DNA of 46,153 bases from Alphaproteobacteria bacterium (GCA_020846275.1 JADLEG010000297.1:1-46153); one strand, 5' to 3'. Shown: positions 16,959-26,695, numbered from the stretch's first letter. Numbers and translations are program-made. Notes: generated from the sequence alone by a model not told the origin.

Positions 16959-19025
16959 ATGGGGCGGCCAGGACTCATCGCGCGGGCGGCGATAGCGCTT
17001 ACATTGGCGGCGGTTTCGCCGAGTTTGGCAGCAGCGCAGGTCGAGAAGAGAATTGCGCTGGTGATCGGAAACTCGGCCTACAAGGACCAGCCGCTGCAAA
17101 ATCCGGTGAACGATGCGCGCGCCGTCGCGACGCGTCTTCGCCAATTGGGATTCGACGTGGTGATGCGCGAGAACGCGACGCGCGCGCAGTTCTCGTCGGG
17201 CATCGCGGAGTTTTCCGCCAAGATCACGGCGACATCGGTGGCCCTGTTCTACTACGCGGGCCATGGCATGCAGGTGCGCGCGCGGAACTATCTCATCCCC
17301 GTCGACGCGGAGATCGAGACGGAATCGTCGGTGCCGTTCAGCGCCATCGATGTCGCCTTGGTCAACGAGACGATGGATCAGACCGGGGCGCGTGTGCGCC
17401 TCATGGTGCTGGATGCCTGCCGGAACAACCCGTTCGAGCGGCGGCGGGGCCTGGGTTCGAGTCGTGGCCTTGCGTCAATGGAAGCGGCGCACGGCGCGCT
17501 GGTGGCGTTCGCGACCGCGCCCGGCAGCGTTGCCGCCGATGGCGATGGCGCCAACAGCGTCTATACCGGTGCGCTGCTGAAGGCGCTCGATGAGCCCGGC
17601 TTGAAGGCGGAGGAGGTCTTCAAACGGGCGCGGCTGATGGTGCTGGAACAGACCCGCGGCGCCCAGACCCCATGGGAGCAGTCGGCCCTGGTCGGCGATC
17701 TGGTGTTGAATCCCCAGGTTGCCGCGCTGGGAGCCAGTGCGATCGGCATTGCCGACCGCGAGGCGATCTTCTGGCAATCCGTGCAGTCCAGCAACCGATC
17801 GGACGAATACGAAGCCTATCTGAAGCAGTATCCGCAAGGGGCGTTCGCCTCGCTGGCCCGCTCGCGCCTTGGGGTGCAGAGCCCGCAGCCCGCGACCTTG
17901 TCGGTACCGCCGCTGCCGCCATTGCCCCCGCTTCCCTCGCCGCCAGCGGCAACGCAGGCGGCGGCCACGGCGGCCGCGGTGACGACGAAATCTGGCCTTC
18001 CGATCGATCCGATCGACAAGGAATACGTGGCGGCGCAGACGGTCCGTCTCCGCGAGTCGCCCGACGTGCGATCCAAGCAGCTGGCCGTCCTGCGCGAAGG
18101 CGATCCGCTGACGATCGTCGGAAAGGTCAACGGCCGTCCCTGGCTGCAGGTCGAGCGCGGCGGCGCGGTGCCGGCCTATGTCTCGTCCTGGCTGGTCGAG
18201 GAACGCGCCGCCTACTGGATGCGCCGCGGTGTGGACATCCAGCAGGCGGGCGTCGCCGCGCCCCTTGCCGCCGAAGCGGCGGCGCGAGAACGCAGCTTCC
18301 GCGATTGCCCAGCCTGTCCCGAAATGGTGGCCATTCCGGGCGGCAGCTTCATGATGGGTTCACCCCCAACGGAAATCGGCCGCAGCGAAGCGGAGGGACC
18401 GCAGCACGCGGTATCGGTCCGCGGCTTTGCCTCGGGGAAATACGAGGTGACCGTGTCCGAATGGGTGGCCTGCGTCGCCGACGGCGGTTGCAGCCGCCAC
18501 CTGGAAGAGAAGAGCTGGACCAGTGCGGCGCGGCGCGACACCCATCCGGTCACGAATGTCAGTTGGGAGGATGCCACCCAGTATGTCGCGTGGCTGTCGC
18601 GGCGCACGGGCAAGCGGTATCGGCTGCTGAGCGAAGCGGAATGGGAATATGCGGCGCGGGCGGGCACCACGACGCCCTTCTATACCGGTGCTTCCATCAC
18701 GCAAGAGCAGGCGAACTTCGTCGCCGACGACAAGAGCGTCTACTACGAGCAGACGGTCGATGTCGGCAGCTTCCGGCCGAACCGCTTCGGCCTGCACGAC
18801 ATGCACGGCAATGCATGGGAATGGGTAGAGGATTGCTACAACCCCACCTACATCGACGCGCCAACCAATGGCGCGGCATGGACAAGCGGGGATTGCAGCC
18901 GGCGCGTGGTGCGCGGCGGCTCGTGGTCCAATCTTCCCAGCGGGATTCGTTCGGCGTTCCGCAGCAAGAGCACCATCTCCACGCGCTACGACAACTACGG
19001 ATTCCGGGTCGCGAGGACCGAGTAG
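16959..19025 (+). CDS. Caspase-like peptidase fused to SH3-like and sulfatase-modifying-factor domains
   Basis: Exported multidomain protein (688 aa). A signal peptide (residues 1-26) is followed by a peptidase C14 (metacaspase-like) domain: RIALVIGNSAYKD, catalytic His in YYAGHGMQ (H102) and catalytic Cys in VLDACRNNPF (C154). A Pro-rich linker, a bacterial SH3-like segment (about 365-425) and a C-terminal FGE-sulfatase/C-type-lectin-fold domain (about 445-688) follow, with VAIPGGSFMMGS, RLLSEAEWEYAARAG, MHGNAWEWVEDC and RGGSW. The paired cysteines of true formylglycine-generating enzymes are absent from the RGGSW-to-GFRV segment, so the domain probably binds ligands rather than catalyses. 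The ATG at 16959 is preferred over one 19 codons upstream because it begins the signal peptide and follows GGCGGGGT. Confidence 0.88.
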   Translation: MGRPGLIARAAIALTLAAVSPSLAAAQVEKRIALVIGNSAYKDQPLQNPVNDARAVATRLRQLGFDVVMRENATRAQFSSGIAEFSAKITATSVALFYYAGHGMQVRARNYLIPVDAEIETESSVPFSAIDVALVNETMDQTGARVRLMVLDACRNNPFERRRGLGSSRGLASMEAAHGALVAFATAPGSVAADGDGANSVYTGALLKALDEPGLKAEEVFKRARLMVLEQTRGAQTPWEQSALVGDLVLNPQVAALGASAIGIADREAIFWQSVQSSNRSDEYEAYLKQYPQGAFASLARSRLGVQSPQPATLSVPPLPPLPPLPSPPAATQAAATAAAVTTKSGLPIDPIDKEYVAAQTVRLRESPDVRSKQLAVLREGDPLTIVGKVNGRPWLQVERGGAVPAYVSSWLVEERAAYWMRRGVDIQQAGVAAPLAAEAAARERSFRDCPACPEMVAIPGGSFMMGSPPTEIGRSEAEGPQHAVSVRGFASGKYEVTVSEWVACVADGGCSRHLEEKSWTSAARRDTHPVTNVSWEDATQYVAWLSRRTGKRYRLLSEAEWEYAARAGTTTPFYTGASITQEQANFVADDKSVYYEQTVDVGSFRPNRFGLHDMHGNAWEWVEDCYNPTYIDAPTNGAAWTSGDCSRRVVRGGSWSNLPSGIRSAFRSKSTISTRYDNYGFRVARTE

Positions 19026-19090
19026 CCGCGGCGCAGGCGGCTGCCCGGCCGGCCGGCCGGTCGCCTAGTCGGCCGCCTGGTCGGCCGCCC
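19026..19090. repeat. Short GGCC-rich simple repeat
   Basis: Directly after the caspase-like gene, several GGCC/CCGG units follow one another around 19043-19062, then two near-copies of CGGCCGCCTGGTCGGCCGCC-type sequence. They can fold into strong hairpins and may serve as a terminator-like 3' structure; there is no T-run. Confidence 0.35.
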
Positions 19091-19151
19091 CTGGCGTTTG
19101 CGCGGATGTCGAAGCTCCTTCATGGTGTCGCGCCATCCAAGGGGGCTTCCG

Positions 19152-21215
19152 ATGACCCGAGATCCGCGTTTCGACCTGCTGTTCGAACCCGTTCGCATCG
19201 GCCCGAAGACGGCGCGCAATCGCTTCTTCCAGGTGCCCCATTGCACGGGCATGGGGCGATGGTGGCCGACGCCCAGCGCCGTCAGCCGGGGTATCAAGGC
19301 CGAGGGCGGCTGGGCGGTGGTGTGCACCGAGCAGTGCGACATCCACCCCACGGGAAATGTCCTGCGCCAGGTGCGGCTGTGGGACGAGCAGGACATTCCG
19401 CCGCTGGCGCGCACCGCGGAGCGGATCCACGCCCATGGCAGCCTCGCCGGCATCGAGCTGGTCCATAACGGCTACAAGATGGCGAACTTCGAATCGCGCG
19501 AAATCCCCTTCGCGCCGTCGGCGCGTCCGGTCTATGGCATCCTGCCCGTCACGGCGCGAGCCATGGACAAATCGGACATCCGCGCGGTGCGCCGCTGGCA
19601 CCGCCAGGCCGCGCTCAATGCGCGCAAGGCCGGATTCGACATCGTCTATGTCTATGCGGGCCACGACCTGGCCCTGCCGATGCACTTCCTGGCGCGCCGG
19701 CACAACCACCGCACCGACGAGTACGGCGGCAGCCTGGAGAACCGCGCGCGGCTGCTTCGCGAGCTGATCGAGGACACGCATGAGGCCGTGGGCGATACCT
19801 GCGCTGTGGCGCTGCGCATCGCCGTCGACGAGCTCCTGGGCACGGACGGGATCACCAGCGGGGGCGAAGGGCGCGAGGTCGTCGAGATGCTGGCCGAACT
19901 GCCGGATCTCTGGGACGTCAACATCAGCGCCTGGGAGAACGACAGCCTGACGGCGCGGTTCGGCGACGAAGGTTTCCAGGAGCGCTACACGGGTTTCGTC
20001 AAGTCGCTGACGACCAAGCCCGTGGTGGGCGTGGGCCGCTACACCTCGCCCGACCGCATGGTGGATCTGGTGCGCAAGAAGGTGCTCGACTTCATCGGCG
20101 CGGCGCGACCCTCGATCGCGGATCCTTTCCTGCCGAAAAAGATCGAGGAGGGGCGGCCCGAGGACATCCGCGAGTGCATCGGCTGCAATATCTGCGTCTC
20201 GGGGAACAACCTGGCGCATCCCATGCGCTGCACGCAGAACCCGACGATGAGCGAGGAATGGCGCCGCGACTGGCACCCCGAGCGGTTGCCGGCGCGCACG
20301 CGCGACGAAAAAATCCTGGTGGTCGGGGCCGGCCCCGCCGGGCTCGAGGCCGCGCGGGCGCTCGGACAGCGCGGATACCGGGTCAGCCTGGCCGAGGCGG
20401 GCCGCAACCTGGGCGGGCGGGTCGGGCGCGAGGCCCGGCTGCCGGGGCTTGCCACCTGGGGCCGCGTGCAGGATTGGCGCGTCGGCCAGCTTGGAAAACT
20501 GCCCAATGTCGAGATCTACCGCGAAAGCCGGCTGACGGCCGATGACGTGCTCGCCGCCGAATGCACCGTCGTCGCCATCGCGACGGGGGCGAGGTGGCGC
20601 GCCGACGGCGTCGGACGTCACCACAGCTTTCCGCTCGCCGGGCTCGACCGGATGCCCGTGATGACGCCGGACGACGTGATGGACGATGCGGCCCTGCCGC
20701 GGGGACCGGTCGTGGTCTATGACGACGACCACTACTACATGGGCGGGGTCATCGCCGAGAAGCTCCGCCGTGCCAGGCTCGCCGTCACGCTGGTGACGCC
20801 CGAAAGCATGGTTTCGGCCTTCACGCAGTACACGCTGGAGCAGGCACGCATCCAGGCGCGGCTGATCGAGCTGGGCGTGACGATCCTGACGGCGACCGAA
20901 CTTGTCGGGCTCCACGCCGGCGAAGCCGAGATCGCTTGCGCCTATACCGGCAGGACCCGGCGCATCGCCGCCGCCGCCGCCGTGCTGGTCACGATGCAGA
21001 CGCCGGACGACGCGCTGTTCCATGATCTGGCCGCGCGGGGCGACGCGCTGTCGGCCGTCGGGATTCGAAAGCTCGTCCGCATCGGCGATGCGCTGGCGCC
21101 GGGCATCATTGCCGCGGCCGTATGGTCGGGACATCGCTTCGCGCGCGAGTTGGACCTGCCGGAATCGGACGCGGTCGGCTTCCGCCGCGAGAACGTCGCG
21201 CTGGCCGCGATCTGA
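19152..21215 (+). CDS. Trimethylamine-dehydrogenase-family iron-sulfur flavoprotein
   Basis: Old-yellow-enzyme barrel fused to a 4Fe-4S site and an ADP/NAD-binding half (687 aa), as in trimethylamine dehydrogenase (TMADH). Conserved features include C31 in FQVPHCTG (site of the covalent 6-S-cysteinyl-FMN), the triad Y168, H171 and D264, and cluster cysteines 342, 345, 348 and 360. The amine-binding aromatic bowl is changed: TMADH Tyr60 aligns with Q61, Trp264 is kept (W261) and Trp355 aligns with N352. Gln at the first position is also reported for dimethylamine dehydrogenase (from memory). A second dinucleotide motif, VVGAGPAGLEAARALGQ, starts near 392. The start follows AAGGGGG. It is convergent with the sugar-acid genes and has its own promoter region. 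Oxidative demethylation of an unknown amine is likely. Confidence 0.88.
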   Translation: MTRDPRFDLLFEPVRIGPKTARNRFFQVPHCTGMGRWWPTPSAVSRGIKAEGGWAVVCTEQCDIHPTGNVLRQVRLWDEQDIPPLARTAERIHAHGSLAGIELVHNGYKMANFESREIPFAPSARPVYGILPVTARAMDKSDIRAVRRWHRQAALNARKAGFDIVYVYAGHDLALPMHFLARRHNHRTDEYGGSLENRARLLRELIEDTHEAVGDTCAVALRIAVDELLGTDGITSGGEGREVVEMLAELPDLWDVNISAWENDSLTARFGDEGFQERYTGFVKSLTTKPVVGVGRYTSPDRMVDLVRKKVLDFIGAARPSIADPFLPKKIEEGRPEDIRECIGCNICVSGNNLAHPMRCTQNPTMSEEWRRDWHPERLPARTRDEKILVVGAGPAGLEAARALGQRGYRVSLAEAGRNLGGRVGREARLPGLATWGRVQDWRVGQLGKLPNVEIYRESRLTADDVLAAECTVVAIATGARWRADGVGRHHSFPLAGLDRMPVMTPDDVMDDAALPRGPVVVYDDDHYYMGGVIAEKLRRARLAVTLVTPESMVSAFTQYTLEQARIQARLIELGVTILTATELVGLHAGEAEIACAYTGRTRRIAAAAAVLVTMQTPDDALFHDLAARGDALSAVGIRKLVRIGDALAPGIIAAAVWSGHRFARELDLPESDAVGFRRENVALAAI

Positions 21216-21234
21216 CCTGTCGGCTGCTGCTCCG

Positions 21235-22695
21235 CTATCTGCCGGCAACACGCGACGCGACGGCGATCGCCTCGTCCCGCCAGAGGTCGAGGTAGGCCGA
21301 CCTGACGGGCTCGACGAAGGCCGGGTTGCGCGGCAGATCCTTGCCGAACACCGGCTCCAGCCTGACGAGCGCCTCGAACCGGCCTTCGATCGACTGGGCT
21401 TCCTGCAGGCGGGCCAGCTGCGCAGCAAGGGGGTCATCGACCGTATAGCGTTCGCCCGTCGCGGTTTCGCCCGCGGCATAGCGCATCCAGGCCGCAGCGG
21501 CCAGGGCCAGGTGAGGTATCGGCAGGCCCTCCGCAAGCCGTGCCGCGATCGGCGCGACCAGGCGCTGCGGCAGCTTCTGCGTGCCGTCCATGGCGATCTG
21601 CCGGCAGCGATGCCCGAGCGCCGGATTGTCGAACCGCGCCAGCAAGGCGGCACGGTAGTCCTCGCTGCGCAGCGGCACGGTGGTCGCGGATTCGGCCATC
21701 AGCCCCTCGATGAACCGCCGCAGGGCAGCATGGCCGACAACCTCGTTGACGAAAGTCAGCCCGGCGAGGGCTCCCAGATACGCGATCGCAGAATGGCTGC
21801 CGTTGAGCAGTCGCAGCTTCATCAACTCATAGGGCGCTACATCGGACACGAACTCCACGCCGACTCGCTCCCAGGCCGGCCGGCCCGCGGCGAAGCGGTC
21901 CTCGACGACCCATTGCTTGAACTGCTCGGTGATGACGGGCGCAGCATCGTCGAGCCCGATCCGCCGGGCGATATACGCGCGATCGGCCTCGGTCGTCGCG
22001 GGAACGATGCGGTCGACCATCGAATTGGGAAAGGTGACGTTGGCTTGGATCCACGCGACGAGCCCGTCGCGCTTCGCCTCGGCGAAGGCGAGCATGGCGG
22101 TCCGGACCGTGTCGCCGTTGCTCGGCAGGTTGTCGCAGCAAAGCACCGTGAAGCCGGGCAGGCCGGCGTCGCGGCGCCGGCGCATTGCCTCGTGAAGCAG
22201 GCCAAGCGCCGTGCGCGGCAGCGCGCCGGGCGAGAGGTCGGCGACGATGCGCGGGTCATCCAGGCACAGGCGGCGCGAGGCGGGATCGAGGGCATAGCCC
22301 TTTTCCGTCACGGTCAGCGAGACGATGCGCGTCGCGGAAGCGGCCATGTGCGCGAGGACGGCGGGGCCGTCGTCCGGCACCGACAGCACCGTGCGCAGGA
22401 CGCCGAGCACGCGCGCCTGCTCGCCATGCCGGTCGCGGACCAGAAGCGAATAGAGTCCGTCCTGCGGCTCGAGCGCGTCGCGCGCCTCGGCCGACCGCAT
22501 CGTCGCGCCCACGATGCCCCAGCCGCCCGGCGCGATCGCCTCTGCGTCCTCGGTGTATTCGGCCATGTGCGCGCGGTGGAACGCCCCGATGCCCAGATGG
22601 AGGATGCCAGGCGCGGGCCGCGGCAGCAGGGGCGGCCGGACTACGGGGAGCAGGCGGGAAAGGGTCGATTCGGCGAGGCGCGCCATGCGCGTCAC
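21235..22695 (-). CDS. D-mannonate oxidoreductase (mannitol dehydrogenase family)
   Basis: Long-chain polyol dehydrogenase (486 aa) of the UxuB/mannitol dehydrogenase family, interconverting D-fructuronate and D-mannonate with NADH. The N-terminal motif [18 protein letters not shown] is the nucleotide-binding signature of the family, and the catalytic Lys-Asn-His set appears in [16 protein letters not shown] near residue 287. The ATG overlaps the stop of the upstream dehydratase by four bases (ATGA), so the two are coupled. With D-mannonate dehydratase next door, D-mannonate is the likely product here and mannitol is less likely. Confidence 0.92.
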   Translation of the reverse strand: MTRMARLAESTLSRLLPVVRPPLLPRPAPGILHLGIGAFHRAHMAEYTEDAEAIAPGGWGIVGATMRSAEARDALEPQDGLYSLLVRDRHGEQARVLGVLRTVLSVPDDGPAVLAHMAASATRIVSLTVTEKGYALDPASRRLCLDDPRIVADLSPGALPRTALGLLHEAMRRRRDAGLPGFTVLCCDNLPSNGDTVRTAMLAFAEAKRDGLVAWIQANVTFPNSMVDRIVPATTEADRAYIARRIGLDDAAPVITEQFKQWVVEDRFAAGRPAWERVGVEFVSDVAPYELMKLRLLNGSHSAIAYLGALAGLTFVNEVVGHAALRRFIEGLMAESATTVPLRSEDYRAALLARFDNPALGHRCRQIAMDGTQKLPQRLVAPIAARLAEGLPIPHLALAAAAWMRYAAGETATGERYTVDDPLAAQLARLQEAQSIEGRFEALVRLEPVFGKDLPRNPAFVEPVRSAYLDLWRDEAIAVASRVAGR

Positions 22696-23900
22696 CAGCT
22701 GCAGAGCGTGCCGTCCTCCAGCCGCGCGATCGGCAGATAGGCCGGGTCGTAGGGATACTTGGCGGCCAGCTTCTCGTCGATGTCGACGCCGTGCCCCGGC
22801 GCGTCGCCGGGATAGAGAAAGCCCTGGTCGAAGCTGTAGTGATGCGGGAAGACCGCGTCGGTCTCATCCGTGTGGCGCATGTACTCCTGGATGCCGAAAT
22901 TCGGCACCGACAGGTCGAAATGCAATGCCGCTCCCATGCAGACCGGCGACAGGTCGGTGGCGCCGTGCGAACCGGTGCGCACCTGATAGAGCTCCGCCAA
23001 GGCCGCGATCTTGCGCAGGTGCGAAATGCCACCAGCATGGACGACCGTGGTGCGGATGTAGTCGATCAACTGGTTCTGGATCAGTTCGCGGCAATCGTGG
23101 ATCGAATTGAAGACCTCGCCGATGGCGATGGGCGTCACCGTGTGCTGCCGGATCAGCCGCAAGGCATCCTGGTTCTCGGCTGGCGTTGGATCCTCCATCC
23201 AGAACAGGCGCGACGGCTCCAGGCTCTTGCCGACCCGCGCGGCCTCGATCGGGGTCAGGCGGTGGTGCACGTCGTGCAGCAGGTGAAAGTCGAAGCCGTG
23301 CTTTGCGCGCACCGCCTCGAAGAATCGCGGGATGAAGTCGATGTATTTCTCGGTCGACCAGATCTGCTCCTCCGGCAGGCCCTTGGTGGCGGGCTCGTAG
23401 AACAGCTTGCCCTTGGCGATGCCATAGGCGGTATCGAGTCCGGGGACGCCGGCCTGGGCGCGCACGGCCTTGTAGCCGAGGCCGAGATAGTGGCTGACGG
23501 CATCCACCGCCTCGGATACGTCGCGCCCGTTGGCGTGGCCGTAGACCATCACGCCCGACCGGCTCTTGCCGCCCAGAAGCTGGTAGAGCGGCAGGCCGGC
23601 CAGCTTCGCCTTGATATCCCACAGCGCCGTGTCGACCGCGGCGATGGCGGACATCGTCACCGGTCCGCGCCGCCAATAGGCGCCCTTGTAGAGGTACTGC
23701 CAGATGTCCTCGATCTGGTGCGGATCGCGGCCGATGAGGCAGGGAATGACATGGTCTTGAAGATAGGCGACGACGGACTTCTCGCGGCCGTTCAGGGTCG
23801 CATCGCCAAGCCCGTAGACGCCCTGGTCGGTGACGACTTTCAGCGTCACGAAATTGCGGCCCGGGCAGGTGACGATGCAATACGCCCGTTCGATCTTCAT
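22692..23900 (-). CDS. manD: D-mannonate dehydratase, enolase superfamily (ManD/RspA)
   Basis: Magnesium-dependent dehydratase (402 aa) converting D-mannonate to 2-keto-3-deoxy-D-gluconate. The residue numbering coincides with the characterised ManD enzymes: metal ligands D210, E236 and E262, with catalytic R147, Y159 and H212, all present (HDVHH, WMEDP, IGEVF, AVRAQAG). The length is exactly that of the family. The start ATG at 23898-23900 gives the standard [19 protein letters not shown] opening. It lies between the GntR regulator (35 bases upstream) and the coupled oxidoreductase. Whether it is a high- or low-efficiency ManD cannot be told by eye. Confidence 0.96.
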   Translation of the reverse strand: MKIERAYCIVTCPGRNFVTLKVVTDQGVYGLGDATLNGREKSVVAYLQDHVIPCLIGRDPHQIEDIWQYLYKGAYWRRGPVTMSAIAAVDTALWDIKAKLAGLPLYQLLGGKSRSGVMVYGHANGRDVSEAVDAVSHYLGLGYKAVRAQAGVPGLDTAYGIAKGKLFYEPATKGLPEEQIWSTEKYIDFIPRFFEAVRAKHGFDFHLLHDVHHRLTPIEAARVGKSLEPSRLFWMEDPTPAENQDALRLIRQHTVTPIAIGEVFNSIHDCRELIQNQLIDYIRTTVVHAGGISHLRKIAALAELYQVRTGSHGATDLSPVCMGAALHFDLSVPNFGIQEYMRHTDETDAVFPHHYSFDQGFLYPGDAPGHGVDIDEKLAAKYPYDPAYLPIARLEDGTLCSW

Positions 23901-23935
23901 GGCTGGCCTTCGCGGTTGGATTCGTTGCGCGGGGC

Positions 23936-24670
23936 TCAGGCGGCCGTCGCGGCCGCGCGGCTGTCCGCGTCGAAGAGATCGGGGTGCTCGGCTGCGATCG
24001 CGGGCAGCGCGGTCAGGATCTCGCGCAGGTGCTTGCGCATCGCGGCCTCGGCGCCGGACCGCTTGCGACGGGCAAGCGCCTCCACGATCGCCGTGTGCTG
24101 CTTGATCAGCACCGGCAGCGGCGAGGCGCCGCTGAAACTCAGGTACCGCACCCGGTCCATCTGGGCCTTGATCGGATCCAGCATCCGCCAGGCATGGGCA
24201 TGCCCGGCGCTTTCGGCCAAGGTGCGATGGAAAGCCTCGTCGAGCGCAAGGAAGCCCGGCCAATCGTCCTTGACGGCGGCCCGACGCTGATCGTCGAGCA
24301 GCCGGCGCAGCTCCGCCACGATCGCGGGCGTGATCCGTTCCGCCAGCACGCCGACCACGGCGACCTCGATTGCCTCGCGGATGAAGCGCGCGTTCATGAC
24401 ATCGCGCCGGGTGATCGGCACGACGAACGTGCCGCGCTGCGGACGGATCTCGACCAGCCCGGCCTCGGCGAGCTTGATGAAGGCCTCGCGTACCGGCTGG
24501 CGGCTGACGCCGAATTGCCGGGCGATCTCGGTCTCGGAAAGGGCCTGGCCCGGCTGGACGTGCATCATGACGATGGCGGTCCGCAGCGCCCGAACCAGCT
24601 GCGGGGCGATTGCCTCGGACGGGCGGAGCGGCGGAATATCCTGCACCGGGCACCTCGGATGACCGAGCAT
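23936..24670 (-). CDS. GntR family transcriptional regulator, FadR/FCD subfamily
   Basis: DNA-binding repressor or activator (244 aa). The winged helix-turn-helix is at about residues 15-75, with [22 protein letters not shown] containing the recognition helix (key residues SRQPVREAF) and the wing [10 protein letters not shown]. The all-helical FCD ligand domain follows, with metal-type residues D ([11 protein letters not shown]) and H (QHTAIVEAL). The ATG at 24668-24670 is chosen because upstream start codons lie inside the divergent promoter region. It heads the minus-strand arm and probably controls both arms through the palindrome at 24682-24699; the inducer is expected to be a sugar acid. 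Confidence 0.92.
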   Translation of the reverse strand: MLGHPRCPVQDIPPLRPSEAIAPQLVRALRTAIVMMHVQPGQALSETEIARQFGVSRQPVREAFIKLAEAGLVEIRPQRGTFVVPITRRDVMNARFIREAIEVAVVGVLAERITPAIVAELRRLLDDQRRAAVKDDWPGFLALDEAFHRTLAESAGHAHAWRMLDPIKAQMDRVRYLSFSGASPLPVLIKQHTAIVEALARRKRSGAEAAMRKHLREILTALPAIAAEHPDLFDADSRAAATAA

Positions 24671-24674
24671 CAGA

Positions 24675-24702
24675 TTGACACATACTACCATACAAGTATA
24701 GT
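24675..24702 (+). promoter_or_regulatory. Sigma-70 promoter with a probable GntR operator in its spacer
   Basis: TTGACA (24675-24680) and TATAGT (24697-24702) are separated by 16 bases and point toward the 5-dehydrogenase gene at 24776. Within the spacer and overlapping the -10 is ATAC-AA-GTAT (24690-24699), nested in ATACT-N8-AGTAT (24682-24699), which is well placed for repression by the adjacent GntR protein. It lies 5-32 bases upstream of the gntR ATG, so it could also autoregulate that gene. Confidence 0.6.
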
Positions 24703-24775
24703 GGCGCGGCAAGGGGATTTCGGGTCGTGTGGCCGCCGGCTATCGACAGGGCTGACACGACCGGGGCCGACCATC

Positions 24776-25801
24776 ATGCGATTTGCTGCCGTCATCCACG
24801 CCGCGCGCGACCTGCGCTTCGAATGCGTCGCCGAGCAGCCCCTGGCCCAGGGCTGGGTGCGGCTGCGCTTCGGCTGTGGCGGGATCTGCGGCTCCGACCT
24901 GCACTATTTCCTGCACGGGCGCACCGGCTCCTTCGCGGTGGTCGAACCGCTGGTGCTGGGGCACGAATTCGCCGGGCAGGTGATCGAGATCGCCGGCGCT
25001 GCCGAGGGCTTGGCGGTAGGGGATCGCGTGGCGGTGAACCCGTCGCGAAGCTGCGGGACCTGCGCGCGCTGCCGCGAGGGGCGCAGCAACCTGTGCCCCG
25101 ACGTCTTCTTCATGGGCAGCGCCAGCAAGCGGCCGCATATGCAGGGCTGCTTCGCGCAGACGATCGACGTGCGCGCCGCGCAGTGCGTCAAGATCCCCGC
25201 GCACCTGCCCTTCGAGCAGGCGGCCCTGGCCGAGCCGTTGTCGGTGTGCGTGCATGCGGCCAACCGGGCCGGCGACCTGGCCGGGCGGAAGGTGCTGGTG
25301 ATCGGCACCGGACCGATCGGGCTGTTCCTGGCGTCGGTCGCGAAATGGCGCGGCGCCGGACATGTCGCCGCTACCGATCTGGAGCAGTCCGCGCTCGACC
25401 GCGCGGGCGCGATGGGCGCGGACGCGACCCACCAGGCCGGTGGCGCGGCGGTACCGGGCGCTGGAACCTACGACGTCGTGTTCGAGGCCTCGGGCAGCCC
25501 GCGCGGCGTGACGAGCGCGATCGAGGCGGTCCGGCGCGGGGGAATCCTGATGCAGGTCGGCAACCTGCCGGGCGATCCGTTTCCGGTGCCGTTCAACGCC
25601 GTGATGTCCAAGGAGCTTGATGTCCGGGGATCGTTCCGCTTCGCCGATGTCTACCGCCAGGCGGTGTCGCTGATCGCGGACGGCACGATCGACGTGACGC
25701 CGGCGATCACGGCGACGCTGCCGCTCAGCCGCGCGGTCGAGGCATTCGAACTGGCATCCGACCGGCGCCGCAGCGCCAAGGTCGTGCTGACCGCGGAGTG
25801 A
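24776..25801 (+). CDS. Zinc-dependent L-idonate/L-gulonate 5-dehydrogenase-like protein
   Basis: Medium-chain zinc alcohol dehydrogenase (341 aa) of the IdnD/RspB type. The catalytic zinc ligands are in GICGSDLHYF and LGHEFAG, the structural zinc site is C-x2-C-x2-C-x7-C (CGTCARCREGRSNLC), and the NAD-binding motif is VIGTGPIGLFLASV near residue 178. Members oxidise L-idonate to 5-keto-gluconate or L-gulonate to D-fructuronate. Its pairing with D-mannonate oxidoreductase and ManD favours the L-gulonate reaction, as in described RspA/RspB-type pathways. It is the first gene of the plus-strand arm, under the promoter at 24675-24702. Confidence 0.9.
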   Translation: MRFAAVIHAARDLRFECVAEQPLAQGWVRLRFGCGGICGSDLHYFLHGRTGSFAVVEPLVLGHEFAGQVIEIAGAAEGLAVGDRVAVNPSRSCGTCARCREGRSNLCPDVFFMGSASKRPHMQGCFAQTIDVRAAQCVKIPAHLPFEQAALAEPLSVCVHAANRAGDLAGRKVLVIGTGPIGLFLASVAKWRGAGHVAATDLEQSALDRAGAMGADATHQAGGAAVPGAGTYDVVFEASGSPRGVTSAIEAVRRGGILMQVGNLPGDPFPVPFNAVMSKELDVRGSFRFADVYRQAVSLIADGTIDVTPAITATLPLSRAVEAFELASDRRRSAKVVLTAE

Positions 25802-25848
25802 GATCGCAGTCCCCCAAATCAACAAGATGCAACATCGGAGGAAACATC

Positions 25849-26682
25849 ATGTGGAGTCTTCTTAGGTCTGGTCGATTGGGCCTGGCGGCGATGGCCATCC
25901 TGGTCGCCGGCGCGGTGCAGGCGCAGCAACCCCCGGCGGCCGGCGTGAGCCCGCGGGTGGACGCCATCCGCAAGGCGGGCACGCTGCGCGTGGCCGTGCT
26001 CGCCAACCTGCCTTGGCTGACCGAGAACACCAGCGGCCAGGGCGAAGCCTGGGGCGGCCCGGCCTGGACCCTGACCAAGGAGTATGCGCGCCTGCTGGGG
26101 GTGAAGGTCGAGCCGGTCCTCGTGAGCCATGAAACCAAGGTGCCGGTGCTCGCGGCCAACCAGGTCGATCTGTCGATTACCCCGCTGGCGGAAACGCCGG
26201 ACCGGCTGAAGGTGGTCGATTTCGTCATCTACTCGACCACCAGCGTGTGCCTGTTCGGACTGGAGGGGAATCCGAAGTTCGCCGGCGCCAAGTCGGTCGA
26301 CGACCTCAACAATCCCGAGGTGACGGTCGCCTATTTCATCGGCGGCGGCGAGGAAGGCTGGGTCAAGGAGCGCTTCCCTAAGGCCAAGCTGCGTGGCGTG
26401 ACCGGGTCGGGCGCGGCGCCGGTCGAGGAGATCGTCGCCAAGCGCGCCGATGCCGCGCCGATCAACCGCATTCCCTGGGTCGCGATGCAGCGCAAGGTGA
26501 AGGGACTGGCGGTGCTGCCGAAGGAGAACAACTGCCAGGGCAGCACCGAGAAGGCGGCGCCGGTGGGCCTGGCCGTCGACAAGAACCAGGGACCCTTCCT
26601 GGAATGGCTGCGCGCCGTGGCAAAGAACATGCAGGCGACGCTGGACAAGGACGAACGCGCCGTCGTCGACAAGATGCAATAG
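25849..26682 (+). CDS. Type 3 ABC transporter substrate-binding protein of the sugar-acid cassette
   Basis: Periplasmic receptor (277 aa) with a Sec signal peptide (hydrophobic stretch near residues 10-24, cleavage at VQAQ). The mature protein opens RKAGTLRVAVLANLPWLTEN and contains AANQVDLSITPLAETPDRLKVVDF-type sequence (core LSITPLAETPDR), typical of amino-acid-type receptors. The strong CGGAGGA ribosome site before ATG 25849 decides the start. It sits between the 5-dehydrogenase and its two permeases. The family usually binds polar amino acids; the location suggests a sugar acid or sugar-acid amide instead. Confidence 0.9.
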   Translation: MWSLLRSGRLGLAAMAILVAGAVQAQQPPAAGVSPRVDAIRKAGTLRVAVLANLPWLTENTSGQGEAWGGPAWTLTKEYARLLGVKVEPVLVSHETKVPVLAANQVDLSITPLAETPDRLKVVDFVIYSTTSVCLFGLEGNPKFAGAKSVDDLNNPEVTVAYFIGGGEEGWVKERFPKAKLRGVTGSGAAPVEEIVAKRADAAPINRIPWVAMQRKVKGLAVLPKENNCQGSTEKAAPVGLAVDKNQGPFLEWLRAVAKNMQATLDKDERAVVDKMQ

Positions 26683-26695
26683 GGTCCGGCCGGGC

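Noticed and set aside
19065..21653. An 862-codon open frame on the minus strand
   Set aside because: Shadow of the trimethylamine-dehydrogenase-family gene; its N-terminal part is an out-of-frame reading of the mannonate oxidoreductase gene.
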